Source: Oscheius sp. JU75
Taxonomy: Eukaryota; Nematoda; Chromadorea; Rhabditida; Rhabditidae
DNA: 64,000 nt
NCBI GenBank assembly: GCA_037178855.1
Contig: JASJZC010000005.1
Span: forward strand, 1,674,001 to 1,738,000
Direction of reading: 5' to 3'
This document shows positions 23,590 through 33,620 of this stretch, piece after piece. The translations under genes were made by a program, and so were the position numbers. The first letter of the stretch is position 1. Every line of letters begins with the position of its first letter. The notes below the pieces were generated by a model. It searched no databases, had not been told where the DNA came from, and saw only the letters and a program-made list of their open reading frames with translations.

Positions 23590-24730
23590 TTCCATTTGGT
23601 TCTAATAAACGCTCTCTGTAATACGGTTTTTTGTAACTATGGTCTGTGCAATGCGGTCATATGATCAATTGGGATCAGAGGGACTGTGACACATCGCTGT
23701 TCTCACCCAATTAGTGTGAAAAGTACGGCGTGTAGATACGATGAACACATCAGGGTTATTTCGAAATATTCCAGTGGCCTGTTGAAGTTAACCAGTTTGA
23801 ACACCAGTCTGATGGGAAGAGAAGCGCTCTTCCAGTACAGAGCTTTGTCTAATACTAAAAAGTTTGATCTCACAGAGGAGTGAAGGAAACAGACATGGAG
23901 ATCTGAAGAGATCAGAATGGTATAGAAGGTACAAATTTCGAGAAAATCGGGGTTAGAAGGATACAATATATAAACGTACAAGCAAACAGCTAAAAGTCAA
24001 CTGTATAAGGGAACAAGATGACAGAGAAAGCGGAAAATGGATCAGCGATAGCATTGAGCGAGGCCGAGCAGCTCCAGTACCGATTGAAAGACTGTGTCTC
24101 AAAAAGTCAGTCTCTGGGACGACGCAGCAGGGGCAGCAGACATGGCCAAATGGGTCGAAAAGTCCACGCCTCGGGACTCGTTTAAATTTTTTTGGCGAGT
24201 AACATTTTTTGAACTCTTCCAAATCAATTTGACTTCCAAAAAATTTAAACAGGTTCCTAGACGAATGTCGGGACCGGACATAGTTCTGAGCTGTCTTCTG
24301 GAGCAATCCAATGCCGTCCGACTGCCATAACTGGGGAGATGAAGACGGCGACCTCCGAGACAGAGCCTAGGCTTTTCTGATCTGATTAGATCGCCAAGAC
24401 TGATCTGAGACGTTTTGGGCTTTCTATAGAAGACGCTGTCAAAGACGCAGAGAATTCAGTAGGTAGTGTCCGCCTCTCTTTGTCCCTATCCAATTTGGAT
24501 CTACTTTCTGTAAAAGTGCATGTAAAACCACTCTGCTTGGCCCGTAATCTGTGATCTTTCGCGCTATCCGGCCGTCCCAGACCAGACTCTCTTCAAAAAT
24601 CACGTAATCCCTCATAATCGACAGCGAAGTTCGCGAATCAATTCACTACATACTGTAAAAGTGTGAAGGATTAGGGGGCGTTCGGCCAAATTGGCTATTT
24701 TGGGAGCCGGAGAGAGGGAGATCATCGCGA
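23590..24730. other. Intergenic; one unexplained short open frame
   Basis: A frame at 24018-24182 starts MTEKAENGSAIALSEAEQLQ and looks protein-like for about 30 residues; an overlapping frame continues as KVSLWDDAAGAADMAKWVEK to about 24180. They may be one exon with a splice or frameshift between them, or a gene fragment. Directly downstream an imperfect hairpin ('gtttaaattttttttgg' type arms at about 24179-24195 and 24235-24251) interrupts the sequence. I cannot assign a function. Confidence 0.3.
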
Positions 24731-24731
24731 C

Positions 24732-24739
24732 TATATAAG
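24732..24739 (+). promoter_or_regulatory. TATA box of family member B
   Basis: TATATAAG lies 61 bp before the ATG at 24800 in otherwise GC-balanced sequence, a plausible core promoter element. Confidence 0.6.
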
Positions 24740-24799
24740 GATCTTCAAAGGTCTGGCTACTTCACTCTACTGTCCTCTCACTACTGTAGCCTGTACAAA

Positions 24800-25985
24800 A
24801 TGAGAGTCTTGCTGGTCCTTTGCCCTCTGTTCGCGGCCATCTCCGCTCAGTCCGCCGCCCAGAAGGCGTTTTGTACTTATATGAACAACAAGCTCGGAGT
24901 GAAGGTCCCGAACAATGCCCAGTTGAACAAGCTGGCCACCTGCTTCGCCCCTCTTCTTATTCCCTGCTCCGGCATGAAAACTGACACCGATCGCATGAAC
25001 TTCTTAATGGGAGCTCGTGAGTCCTTTTAGGTGGCATAGTGTGAGAGTTGAAATTTCAGAAGGGATGTCCTGTCTCAGCAACGGTATGGGATCTGCCGGA
25101 TTCACTAAACTCGTCAACGCCTTCACTAAATGCAAGTTTTGAAGAGGGTCTCCCCATAGATTTGAACTTCTTTTGATCCGTATCTCGAAAATAGTGCACT
25201 TTATTGAGCGATTTTTCGCCGAGACGGCTACGCAATCGTCGTCAATAGCCTAGTGGCTAGCGCTTTTGCTTGAAAATCTAACGATGTCGAAGGTTCTTGG
25301 TTCAATTCCCGCTTGAGACAAGTCTGTGCAAGGTGTCACCTGGAAGTTTTGGACAGCGCTGAGTACAATTCTGTTATTCGTTTGTTTCTGAAAGGCTTAC
25401 GATTTAAAGGCTTTAGAACTCCCCTGGTACCGTAATCGAGTCCAAATTATGAGTCTTGAGTGATCGGAACTCATTAGATCCGCTTGGAGTTCAGTTCCAT
25501 TCATCCGACAGACAGAGAGACAAAGAGACAGAGAAATAGATAGATGGAAAGCAATGCTTATTTCCAATATCATCCTCTCATTTTTCAGTGCAGAAATGCA
25601 TGGACCCGATGACCCTGTTCACAGCGCTTCAGAAAAGTAACAGTACAGGAGTGAAAAAGATTAAGACAATGCTGAACACCTTCTGGACCAATTTCAAGAG
25701 CTGGAACGCCACAAAACCCAAGCTGACCAAGGCTCAGACCTGTGACAAGATGATGAACTTCGGAAAGAATAACATCCTTCCGGCTACTGTCAACACCATC
25801 ATCAAGGACATGATCACCGTAAGTATTCAGGATTGTGGTCGGATACTAAATATATTCAGAGCTGTGACCTGAAGCAATCGGATGTGAACTGCATGAAGAC
25901 TAACGGCGGCGATTTCTTCAACTTCAACCTTTATCCGGCTATCAAGACTGCCGTGCCTGCTAAGTGCACCAAAAAAACTGGATAA
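24800..25985 (+). CDS. Small secreted cysteine-containing protein, cluster family member B
   Basis: Exons 24800-25016, 25060-25131, 25589-25818, 25860-25985; 214 aa. Signal peptide MRVLLVLCPLFAAISAQ, then FCTYMNNKLGVKVPN, LATCFAPLLIPCSGM, GMSCLSNGMGS, LQKCMDPMTLF, FWTNFKSWNATKPKLTK, and a final NCMKTNGGDFFNFNLYPAIK. The LIPCSGM..D.DR block and F W..FK.WNA block are shared with member C; the FN..LYP ending is shared with C and, in part, with D. Intron 2 starts with GC (GCAAGT) and is about 450 bp because it holds SINE-like copy 3; a GT start does not give the shared cysteine frame. TATA box upstream. Function unknown; presumably an extracellular protein. Confidence 0.75.
25196..25395 (+). repeat. 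tRNA-derived SINE-like element, copy 3
   Basis: Contains 'cctagtggctagcgcttttg', the B-box 'ggttcaattccc' and the tail 'agttttggacagcgctgagt'. It occupies the second intron of family member B, sense orientation. Confidence 0.65.
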
Positions 25986-25989
25986 TAAG

Positions 25990-26750
25990 TAATAAAGATG
26001 TTGCGCGTTTTTTTAGTTGACCTGTTTCGGTTCATAGATGACTCTCTGTCTGTTGCACATAGACAATAACAGTGACCTCGGGGTTTGATCCATTGTATTT
26101 CCTTCAAAATTCTTAATACTGTCGGTACAAAGGGATACAAAATGATGCGCGAAACTGTCGGGTATAAGTCTATGATATCTGAACAAGTCAACCAAACAGT
26201 TTAGAGCCAAGATGTTGACTATTCCATAGATTCAATTGAAGTCAGAATGGACAGACGTCTCGATCTTGGCTGAAATATTCGAGTCGGTCAGGCCAGTTAC
26301 AGCAAGTACGCTGGCTTGACCGGCCAGGCTGGGTTCGTGGCGGGATCCGTAGCACCGCCCTAGGTCTTGCCATGATATAAGCCTGGCCTCTTTATAAACA
26401 TTTTCTGAAACATAAACTTTGAAATTTTACGTCTGACAACAGGTTGAATCCACTGGTCAACTGCTCCAGCTTGACGTAGATCTAGCACAGACAGAGGGAC
26501 AGACGGCATTATATTTGCTAACTCAGTTAGTGGCATTAGAATTGTTCCGAAACAGCGTGACAAATATGACAAAGTTTATCACTCTCTCTTCCAATCTCTC
26601 ATCTCTCACTCCCTTTCTGTACCCAAATTGATCCCCTCACACACAGTACAACGAGCAACTGTTCCTTCCGGATTAGCGAGGGTGTCATACTCTAATCGGG
26701 AGACAAATTGGCCCTTTTTTCCAAACAAAATCCTTTGAGCTGGAAAAGGG
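25990..26750. other. Intergenic region between family members B and C
   Basis: No gene recognised. It must contain the 3' processing region of B (aataaag just after the stop, about 25990) and the promoter of C. Confidence 0.4.
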
Positions 26751-26753
26751 AAG

Positions 26754-26760
26754 TATAAAG
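26754..26760 (+). promoter_or_regulatory. TATA box of family member C
   Basis: TATAAAG lies about 48 bp before the ATG at 26808, matching the arrangement of the neighbouring family genes. Confidence 0.6.
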
Positions 26761-26807
26761 AGAAGAGAGTGGGGACCAAACTTTCATTACAGTCTTCCGG
26801 GTGCAGA

Positions 26808-27971
26808 ATGCGTTTCGTGTTTTACGTCCTCGCCACATTTACTTTGGCCAATGCGGCTCCTATAGACAATTTCACCAAGCTCATCTGCACGACTCTGGGA
26901 GTCAAGGCTATTACTCCGGCCAACTTGAAGGTTCTAGCTCCATGCCTAGCTCTACAGCTGATTCCCTGCTCTGGAATGACCAACGACAACGACAGGCTGA
27001 TGCATCTTATGCAATGTATGCACTTTTTCATTCTATGCTCACTCAGGGGCCTCACAGATCGAAAAAAAAACACCAGAGGCGTGATCGGCGCTGTCGAGAG
27101 CCTTAGAAGACGTTTTGACAAAAGTTTTGCCCTAGGCCGGATTCGAGCCAACATCTCTTGGTAGCGTTTGATTCCCAGACAGGAACGATAGCTACTAGGC
27201 CAAGAAACACGATTTTTTTGTGCTGCTATTTTTATGCCCTAGTAGTTAGCACTTTTGCTTGGAAATGTAACGCTTCCAAGGGTTTCTGGCTTAATTCCGA
27301 TCGTCGGCAAAAGTTCTTTCGAATTGGCTCTTTTAGTTTTCGGCCACGCTGAACACGTTCCTGGTGTCCTTTTTCTTCTAAAATGCACCATTTTCGTGTT
27401 GTAACATCGACAAAACAACTGTTTTCAGACGGACTACCGTGCGGAGCTAAGGCCTTCCCGCCGCAGGCCATGTCCGCCCTGATGGGAAACTACTCCACCC
27501 GTAGGATCTCGGCACTCATTTCCCCCTAAATAGTTTTTCAGTGGACAACTGCCTGACAAACAAGGCCAAGACGAGCATCTCCAAGCTGGTCACCGCCATT
27601 CAGGCTAGCACCTCTTCCAGTGTCGCGAAAATGCGTACTAACATGAAAGATGTGGGTCTTTCCATGGCCTTTACTCAGTTTTTTTTCCAGTTCTGGGCTT
27701 CGTTCAAGACGTGGAATGCCTCAAAGTTGAGCAGTACTGCCATCGTAAACAAGCAGTTCGACTTCGCCTGTGCTAAAATCAAGCTGGCTGATATCAATGC
27801 CGTCATCAAGGAATTAATTACCGTATGTTGAATGACCAAGAAGTGGCAAAAGAGCTCTTTCAGAAAAAAGTAATCGGAAAGGCTTGTCTGGCCTGCTTCT
27901 TGAACAGTGGAAAATCTCTGTTCAACATGGCTCTCTATCCATCCTCGAAAACCGTCCCAACTGCCCCGTAA
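26808..27971 (+). CDS. Small secreted cysteine-containing protein, cluster family member C
   Basis: Exons 26808-27015, 27429-27500, 27542-27651, 27691-27822, 27864-27971; 209 aa. Signal peptide MRFVFYVLATFTLANA, then LICTTLGVKAITP, LAPCLALQLIPCSGM, GLPCGAKAFPPQAM, LDNCLTNKAKTS, FWASFKTWNASKL, and ACLACFLNSGKSLFNMALYP. Exon 2 is 72 nt, the same as in member B, and introns 1 and 2 fall at the same places and phase, so B and C are clearly paralogues. The 39-nt intron inside the third coding block is in frame either way, but removing it makes C align with B without a gap. AATAAA at about 27989. Intron 1 contains SINE-like copy 4. Confidence 0.75.
27215..27395 (+). repeat. tRNA-derived SINE-like element, copy 4
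   Basis: Contains 'ccctagtagttagcacttttgcttgg' and the tail 'agttttcggccacgctgaacac', very close to copy 1 across about 150 bp including the 'cttctaaaatgcacca' end. Located in intron 1 of family member C. Confidence 0.65.
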
Positions 27972-27989
27972 AAGAGATTCTGTCGGAAT

Positions 27990-28640
27990 AAAAGTGTGTT
28001 GTGTTCTACTATCGCGTAGATCTTTTCCGTACCGTCTCGCCATTCTGACAATTTCCAGCCGAGCCTTTTTATTCAGTTAGACCCTTGGAATAGGTGTGTG
28101 AACTGTCGTTCTTCTGTGTCCAACGGTCTGTCTAGCAGTCGTTCTGCTCTGTCCAATAGTATGTCTAATAGTCGTCCTTCTGTGATCGACGGTTCTGGGA
28201 GTGAATCTTTCCCCGAATAGTCTCAGATCTAGACAGTGTCCCTTGAAGCATGGCTTTCCGGTCTGAAAAGTCCTTAGTCGATCGAGATTGAGAGACAGAG
28301 AGATACCGGGCAGTCTCTGCTAGTATAGCACTGTTTAAATCCCCTGGTAGTCTGCAGAGCTAGAGAAGAGATGGTCGAGAGGATGAGGAAGAGTAGACAG
28401 TAGCGGAACATTCTAATTGCCTTTCCATCTGTCTACTGACCATTTTATAGCGAGAGTCTGCGAACGAGTCAAGATCAAAACAGTGTCTGAGCACACAGGA
28501 AACAACCGAATTCCAAAACAGGAATAGGATTGACACCTGTCCAGCCGGAAGGAGCTCTGCTCTCTGAACAGTTCCCCCTATTTTTGTTCTCTGTTTTTGT
28601 GTGCTCAGCCCAGTTTTCCTGACTCATTACAGTCTGAGCG
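27990..28640. other. Intergenic region
   Basis: No gene seen. Three short direct repeats of 'gtccaa...gtctgtctagcagtcgtt..tctg' type occur at about 28110-28190. Confidence 0.35.
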
Positions 28641-28645
28641 TTTGG

Positions 28646-28652
28646 TATAAAA
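28646..28652 (+). promoter_or_regulatory. TATA box of small cysteine peptide gene
   Basis: TATAAAA 39 bp before the ATG at 28685. Confidence 0.55.
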
Positions 28653-28684
28653 CTGTTAAGAGAGCAGACAGGCCACATTCCAAA

Positions 28685-28921
28685 ATGCTCCGCTACTTTC
28701 TTCTCGTCCTTCTTCTCTCCACGATCTCTGTTCATGCGACAAAGGCCACTGCCAAGAAATGCTCGACAGCTAAGGACTGTCCGACTGGAAAGATCTGCTT
28801 CTTCGGAAGCTGCCACGTCGTTTATGTAGGACCTTCTACTGAAACTTCGACTACGACAAGAAGACCGACTACTATGGGTGCCAGAAGAATGACCATTCAA
28901 CCGAACACGAGAAGAGTCTAG
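28685..28921 (+). CDS. Tiny secreted cysteine-motif peptide
   Basis: Single exon, 78 aa. Signal peptide (MLRYFLLVLLLSTISVHA), then a compact four-cysteine block CSTAKDCPTGKICFFGSC, then a Thr/Arg-rich tail ending NTRRV. The C-x5-C-x5-C-x4-C spacing followed by a low-complexity tail is common in nematode secreted peptides. It resembles the two-exon gene at 29287-29566 on the other strand (STI near the signal peptide end, then DC..G.C..G.C), so the two are probably a divergent duplicate pair. No toxin or antimicrobial family can be assigned. Confidence 0.7.
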   Translation: MLRYFLLVLLLSTISVHATKATAKKCSTAKDCPTGKICFFGSCHVVYVGPSTETSTTTRRPTTMGARRMTIQPNTRRV

Positions 28922-29147
28922 ACTTCTAATGAATGTATTTCTCCATTTTTCAGAAGTTTTGATGTTTTCTGACTTTAGGCTTTGGAATGTTCTGAGAAAC
29001 AGAACAATTTTATAATTTTCTAGTACGTGTCCGTGCTCCAAAATGCTACTCTGAGCCTGAAAAACGCTGGTAAACAATCTTGTAGCGAGAAAATGTATCG
29101 AATCCACTCCTTCGCATAACACGAACTGATTTTTAGGCATCGACGTG

Positions 29148-29219
29148 TCCTCGGTAGTATAGTGGTGAGTATCCGCGTCTGTCACATGCGAGACCCGGGT
29201 TCAATTCCCGGCCGGGGAG
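29148..29219 (+). tRNA. tRNA-Asp (GTC)
   Basis: A 72-nt sequence with a seven-base acceptor stem (tcctcgg/ccgggga), A-box tagtatagtggtgagtat, anticodon loop with GTC in 'cgtctgtcacatgcg' and B-box gggttcaattcccg, followed by a TTTTTT terminator at about 29224. It is nearly the canonical metazoan tRNA-Asp. It lies between two tiny secreted-peptide genes. Confidence 0.95.
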
Positions 29220-29286
29220 AATCTTTTTTCGTTCTTTTCGTGGAACAAAAGAAGATTCATTACTTTGTTTAACAGATTCATATACT

Positions 29287-29566
29287 TTACGAGATGTCAA
29301 CGCGTGGCCTTCTTGTGGCCATCTTCCCCATTCCACAGCCCTTATTAGTCCTGCGCCTCTTCGAAAGTCTTGAAACTCCTCTTCTACGTCTACAGATTCC
29401 ACCAACACAGGTTCCGCGCTAAAAATGAAACATAAAGAGTACAAATTTAAAAAAAAAAAACTACTCTGCAATCAGTATCGACACTGCAGGTGTTGCTACC
29501 ACTGATCTCTTGGGCGGAGATAAAGATGGTCGAGAGGAGAAGGAAGAAGACGAGTTGGCGAATCAT
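29287..29566 (-). CDS. Tiny secreted, strongly basic cysteine-motif peptide
   Basis: Minus exons 29566-29465 and 29418-29287; 77 aa. Signal peptide (MIRQLVFFLLLSTIFISA) followed by CSVDTDCRRGTCVGGICRRR and a very basic tail (RLSKRRRTNKGCGMGKMATR). The 46-nt intron with its A-tract falls inside the cysteine motif, joining DCR to RGTC. It shares the signal-peptide end and cysteine block with the gene at 28685. The charge would suit an antimicrobial-type or nucleic-acid-binding peptide, but that is only inference. A TATATAA sequence lies about 30 bp upstream (29596-29602 on the minus strand). Confidence 0.65.
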
Positions 29567-29978
29567 AGTCGGTTGACTATTCGGGATTTGACCGTTATTA
29601 TATAGCGAAAATTGCTTGGGGGTATGGGCTGAACCAACATGACTGACCCGTTGGACAATAGGGGACTTGTTGTTCCCCTTTTGTCAAATCTACCCAGCCA
29701 AAAATTCTCGCAAATAAGGTGCTTGGCAAATTTCTTCCCTGTACCGCCGCAACAGTCTGACAATTTGCATCTGTCTCTGTCCCTGTCTCTCCGTCTCTTT
29801 GCTCATCTCTGTATTTCTGTTTTTCTGTCTCTCTGTCTCTCACTGCTTAGCCATAGCCTCTTCACAGCCAATCCTCCCTGTCTAAAGTGTAGGAATACCA
29901 ACCCATGTCCCTACTGTATCAAACAGAAACTGCTCTCACATTTTATAGCTTCATTTGCGACCTAGATTCCCAATTACC

Positions 29979-30762
29979 CTATTTTCCAGAGGCAACCTTG
30001 GAGGCGCAGGTTGGATAGAGACCGAAGTTGATGACGCGGCTGCCACAGCTCTTGCTGCAGGTCCACTCCTTCGCCGTGACATTCTTGTTGCCGACCACAC
30101 TGTTGCAGTACTTGAGTCCCAAGTCCTGGGTGGCCTTTTCCAGCATGTAGCCCCACATGTAGCAGGACTGCTGGTCAACCGACTTGCCGGCAGTCTTCAG
30201 CTTGGCAATTTCACCAATCATGACTTTGTAGAGGGGCTGAATCATAGGCTTTCCAATGGAGAGAATTTTGGCCAGGAAATCGAGGGCATTGCTTCCAGAG
30301 CCGAGACACTTTTCAGCTGAAAATTGGAAGTTTCAGACGAGAATCCTTACTCAAAACTCACTGTCAGACTTGAGGGTCATGACGGGGCCGAGGAATTTCA
30401 TGCTCTTGCTGAACACGCAGGCGATAAGAGCTGCAAATTTTATTTACCTCTGTCACTCTATAAACTCACGCTATCTCTCTATTTCTCAGTCTCTCTGCCT
30501 CTCTGTCTCTCTATTTTTCTGTCTTTCTGTATCTCTCTATAACTCTTCAAAACTCACAATCTGTGAGATTCTCCATGTATGTGGGGCACTTAAGGATGTA
30601 GGGCTCGGCGCAGATCATGATAGCTTCAGCAGTGGCAGCATCGCAAACGGTTCCCTTGACCAGACCGATGTCAAAAGCCTTGGAGAGCAGTTTGGTCCGG
30701 TTGGCACAGGTGGCACAGTTTCCAACGGCGATGAGCGCTACGAGGGAGATGAGAACCTTCAT
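29979..30762 (-). CDS. Small secreted cysteine-containing protein, cluster family member D
   Basis: Minus exons 30762-30558, 30430-30362, 30316-29979; 203 aa. Signal peptide MKVLISLVALIAVGNC, then TKLLSKAFDIGLVKGTVC, IMICAEPYILKCPTYMENL, LIACVFSKSMKFLGP, EKCLGSGSNALDFL, a helical middle, and WTCSKSCGSRVINFGLYPTC. The intron positions and phases (1 and 1) match introns 1 and 2 of members B and C, and the IxxCAxxxIxKC and FxLYP blocks match their IPC and LYP blocks. It is the only member of the family on the minus strand. TATAAAAG lies at 30803-30810 on the minus strand, about 41 bp before the start. Confidence 0.75.
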
Positions 30763-31049
30763 CTGGGAGCCGGAATTGATGATTTGAAGATGTCGAGACG
30801 AACTTTTATACCCGAATAGGGAGTCCGATCAATGACCGGTACTTGGATAATTTGTTATTTCGAAGGGCTAATCTGGGCGTGTTTCGTGTTCCGCCAACGC
30901 GAAGCCCGGAAAAAAAAGAGGGAATATGGTAGACGAGGAGTCCATTGGAACCTTTTTTCCTTTCAGTATCTCCTTTCCATTTTATCGCGCTCGAAGAAAG
31001 ATCGAGCCGAGCCGGCTCGAATGCCAAAAACCGGCTCGAGCTGTCCAAG

Positions 31050-31166
31050 TATAAATCTTAGAAGCATGGACAGCTGGCCAGCAGTTTTTCTCCTCTTTCT
31101 AACTCTTATGTCGAAAAAAAGCTGGACCTACCGACCTGTTCACAGTAACAGTAAGATGAAACCGTG
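31050..31166 (+). CDS. Possible very short secreted peptide or orphan first exon
   Basis: A TATAAAT at 31050-31056 is followed by an ATG at 31065 and a 33-codon frame starting MDSWPAVFLLFLTLMS, which looks like a signal peptide. A GTAAGA donor-like site lies near the end of the frame (about 31150), so this may be exon 1 of a larger gene disrupted by the repeats that begin at 31310. Directly upstream is a palindrome-rich 'ccggctcgag' block. Confidence 0.35.
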
Positions 31167-31309
31167 AAACATCATTTGTTCTTTTGACAGTGAGGGAGAG
31201 GGATGGCATTCAGACACGTTCAAATAATAGTTTTTGTTTCACTCTCTCTCGTGATAGCTGAGTGTGATTTCGGATTTTGAGGTTTTTTTGGCGACACAAT
31301 CTAGTATAA

Positions 31310-31323
31310 AATTTCCTCGCGTC

Positions 31324-31354
<31 letters not shown>

Positions 31355-32690
31355 GAAGCCCTAATTGCCAATTAGTGTGCACTATTTTGTGCGCACACTA
31401 ATTGTTTGCAAGTCAAGTCAGTTCGGGAGATACCTTCTTTGAGAGGACGTTGCTTCTGTCATGGTAGCTCGACTGGCGCGGGAAATGCGAACAGGGCGAA
31501 GTGAGAGAGAAGGACCAGTACAGGCTGGCAGAAGGGAATAGAAACCGGGCAAAATTCAAAGGTATCAGAGGATATAACTGTTATTGAGCTCCCCAGGGAC
31601 GATAGCACAGGGAGTTGGGTCGAGAAAAAGGAAAAATGGGTTCAAAGAGTGAAAGGGAAGTGGGTTTGAGGGATAGAAAGTGGAGTCAAAGAATGGGAAG
31701 TGGGTTTCACTGATTAGAAATGGTCATTAGCAATCGTTTTTGCTGGGGAAAGGACAAGGTAGATATGCCTCAAGGTGCGCAACAAGTTAGGCTACCGCCC
31801 CGAAGGGGCGGCGGCCTAACTTGTCTATTTTAAATTGTCCTCGCGTCTCTGTCTGTGTGTGTGTCTGTCTGAAGCCAATATTGCTAATTAGTGTGCACTA
31901 TTTTGTGCGCACACTAATTGTTTGCAAGTCAAGCCAAATCGAGTCAGTTTGGGAGATAGCTTCGTTGGGAGGATGTTGCTCCTGTCACGATACCTCAACT
32001 GGAGGAAAGGGTCACGACAGTTGGACAGAAGGAAGTAGAAATCGAGCAGTTTTGGAAGAATCAGATTATCACTGAGCCCCGAAGGGGCGTAGCCTAACTT
32101 GTCTAGTTTAAAATGTCCTCGCGTCTCTGTCTGTCTGTCTGTCTGTCTGAAGCCAATATTGCCAATTAGTGTGCATTATTTTGTGCGCACACTAATTGTT
32201 TGCAAGTCAAGCCAAATCGAGTCAGTTCGGGAAGTAGCTTCGTTGGGAGGACGTTGTTCCTGTCACGGTACCTCGATTGGAGGGAATGCGGACAGGTTGA
32301 AGTGTGAGGAAAGGGTCACGACAGTTGGACAGAAGGAAGTAGAAATCGAGCAGTTTTGGAAGGAATGAGGCTTTATTTTGAGCCCCAAGGGGCGTTAGCA
32401 TTCCTTGTCTATTTTAAAATGTCCTCGCGTCTTTGTCTGTCTGAAGCCAATATTGCTATTTAGGCACAGCTACTTTGTGCGCATACTAATTGTTTGCGAG
32501 TCAATTCAGTTTAGAATAGCTTCGTTGGGAGAATATTGCTCCTGTAAGGGTAGCTTGACTTGCAAAGAACATGGGTACGGGTTGAAATTAGAGGAAAAGG
32601 GACCTAGACAGGCTGACAGAAAGGGTTAGAAACCGGGCAAAGATTGCGCCCCTCTAGGGGCGATAGCATTACTTTGGATAGAAAGTTGGG
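31310..32690 (+). mobile_element. Head-to-tail array of hairpin-ended units (Helitron-like)
   Basis: Four to five related units start with 'ttaaa.tgtcctcgcgtctctgtctg' at about 31310, 31828, 32108 and 32416. Each carries 'gtgtgcactattttgtgcgcacacta' (a palindrome), 'gcaagtcaa...cagtt.ggga' and 'tcacggtagctcgact', and ends with a GC hairpin (ccccgaagggg) followed by 'gtagcctaacttg' that runs straight into the next unit's 'tctattttaaa'. A 5' TC start, a 3' hairpin a few bases before CTAA and no inverted repeats or target duplications fit non-autonomous Helitrons in tandem. The short open frames (…PRVSVCL…) are repeats of one another, not genes. Confidence 0.55.
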
Positions 32691-33230
32691 TCGAGGGACG
32701 GGAAGCGAGGTCAAAGAGTGAAAGGATCAGAAATTTTTCGAGGATGGGAAGTGTTCAAAGAATAAGAAGTGGGAAAGGATGGGGAGTGAGTTGAGATTTA
32801 GAAAGTGGGTTAGAAGAAAGGTAAGTGGGTTCAAAGGATCGAAAGTGGGATTAAACAATGGGAAATGCGTTGACAGGATGAGAGGCGGGGTTAAGAGGGG
32901 AGTTCAAGGAATACGAAGTGGGTTAAAAATGTCGGAAGTCGGTTCGAAAACTGGGAAATAGCTTGGAAGTGGGGTCAAACAGAAAAAAAGGGCTTTATGT
33001 GTGGCAAGAGGGTTGGAGGGGAAGCGGATGCAAAAAGTAAGAGAGTCTGTTCAAAAAATGGGAAGTGGGCTCAATAAAATGGAAGATGGTTCAAAGAGTG
33101 AAAAGGAAGTGATTTCAATGAGCCCAACGGGGCAAAACAAGTTAGGCATGCCGAGAAGGGGCATAGCCTATTTTGTATATCGAAAGTCCTGTTCAGATCA
33201 GTTGAAATTTTATATTTCACTTTCCTAAAG
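32690..33230 (+). repeat. Degenerate purine-rich minisatellite
   Basis: Imperfect units of about 18-25 bp built on 'gaaagtgggttcaaag' run from about 32680 to 33120 (also 31620-31740 in the first Helitron-like unit). The block closes with a weak 'gccgagaaggggc' hairpin and 'atagcctattttgta' near 33150-33175, like the ends of the upstream units. Confidence 0.55.
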
Positions 33231-33389
33231 TTTGTCTTCGATGGCAAAAAGGTACTTAAAAGGAACGCCCCTTACTTTGACCTTGTAACAATTCAAAACT
33301 TTTCATACAAACAGTGGTATCCTTATATGAAACTCTTACAGAAACTTAAATTCGATCAGAAACACTAATATCAAAAAAAAAGTAAGCGC

Positions 33390-33620
33390 TGTCAGTGAGC
33401 TTTTGGACCAGGGGCATGATGGAGCGACGGTCGACTTTCAATGTTCTCCACACACGTTCAATACTCTGGGTATGAGCTCCAGTACGAGGACACATGATGC
33501 AGAGCCTGTGTTTGACGTAACTTTAATGGCAGCCTATTAGACGAAGACGCTTGTAGACAATCCAATCCACGGTCCTTAAAACACAAGATAGGAAAAATCA
33601 GATGTCGAATAACCTCAAGA
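33390..33620 (-). pseudogene. ISXO2/Merlin-like DDE transposase fragment
   Basis: The minus strand reads VDWIVYKRLRLIGCH, stop, SYVKHR, then CPRTGAHTQSIERVWRTLKV. The HT..IER.WR..K block is the signature of ISXO2-like (IS1595/Merlin) transposases just before the last catalytic acidic residue. An in-frame stop and absence of the N-terminal catalytic parts show it is dead. Confidence 0.6.

Noticed and set aside
31330-31355. Possible CRISPR-like array from regularly spaced repeats at 31-33 kb
   Set aside because: Eukaryotic context, units of hundreds of bp and (CTGT)n microsatellite; no short repeats with unique spacers.
31821-32629. Repeated frames of the type PRVSVCL...
   Set aside because: They recur once per Helitron-like unit, start inside the (CTGT)n run and change length with it; no conserved ending.
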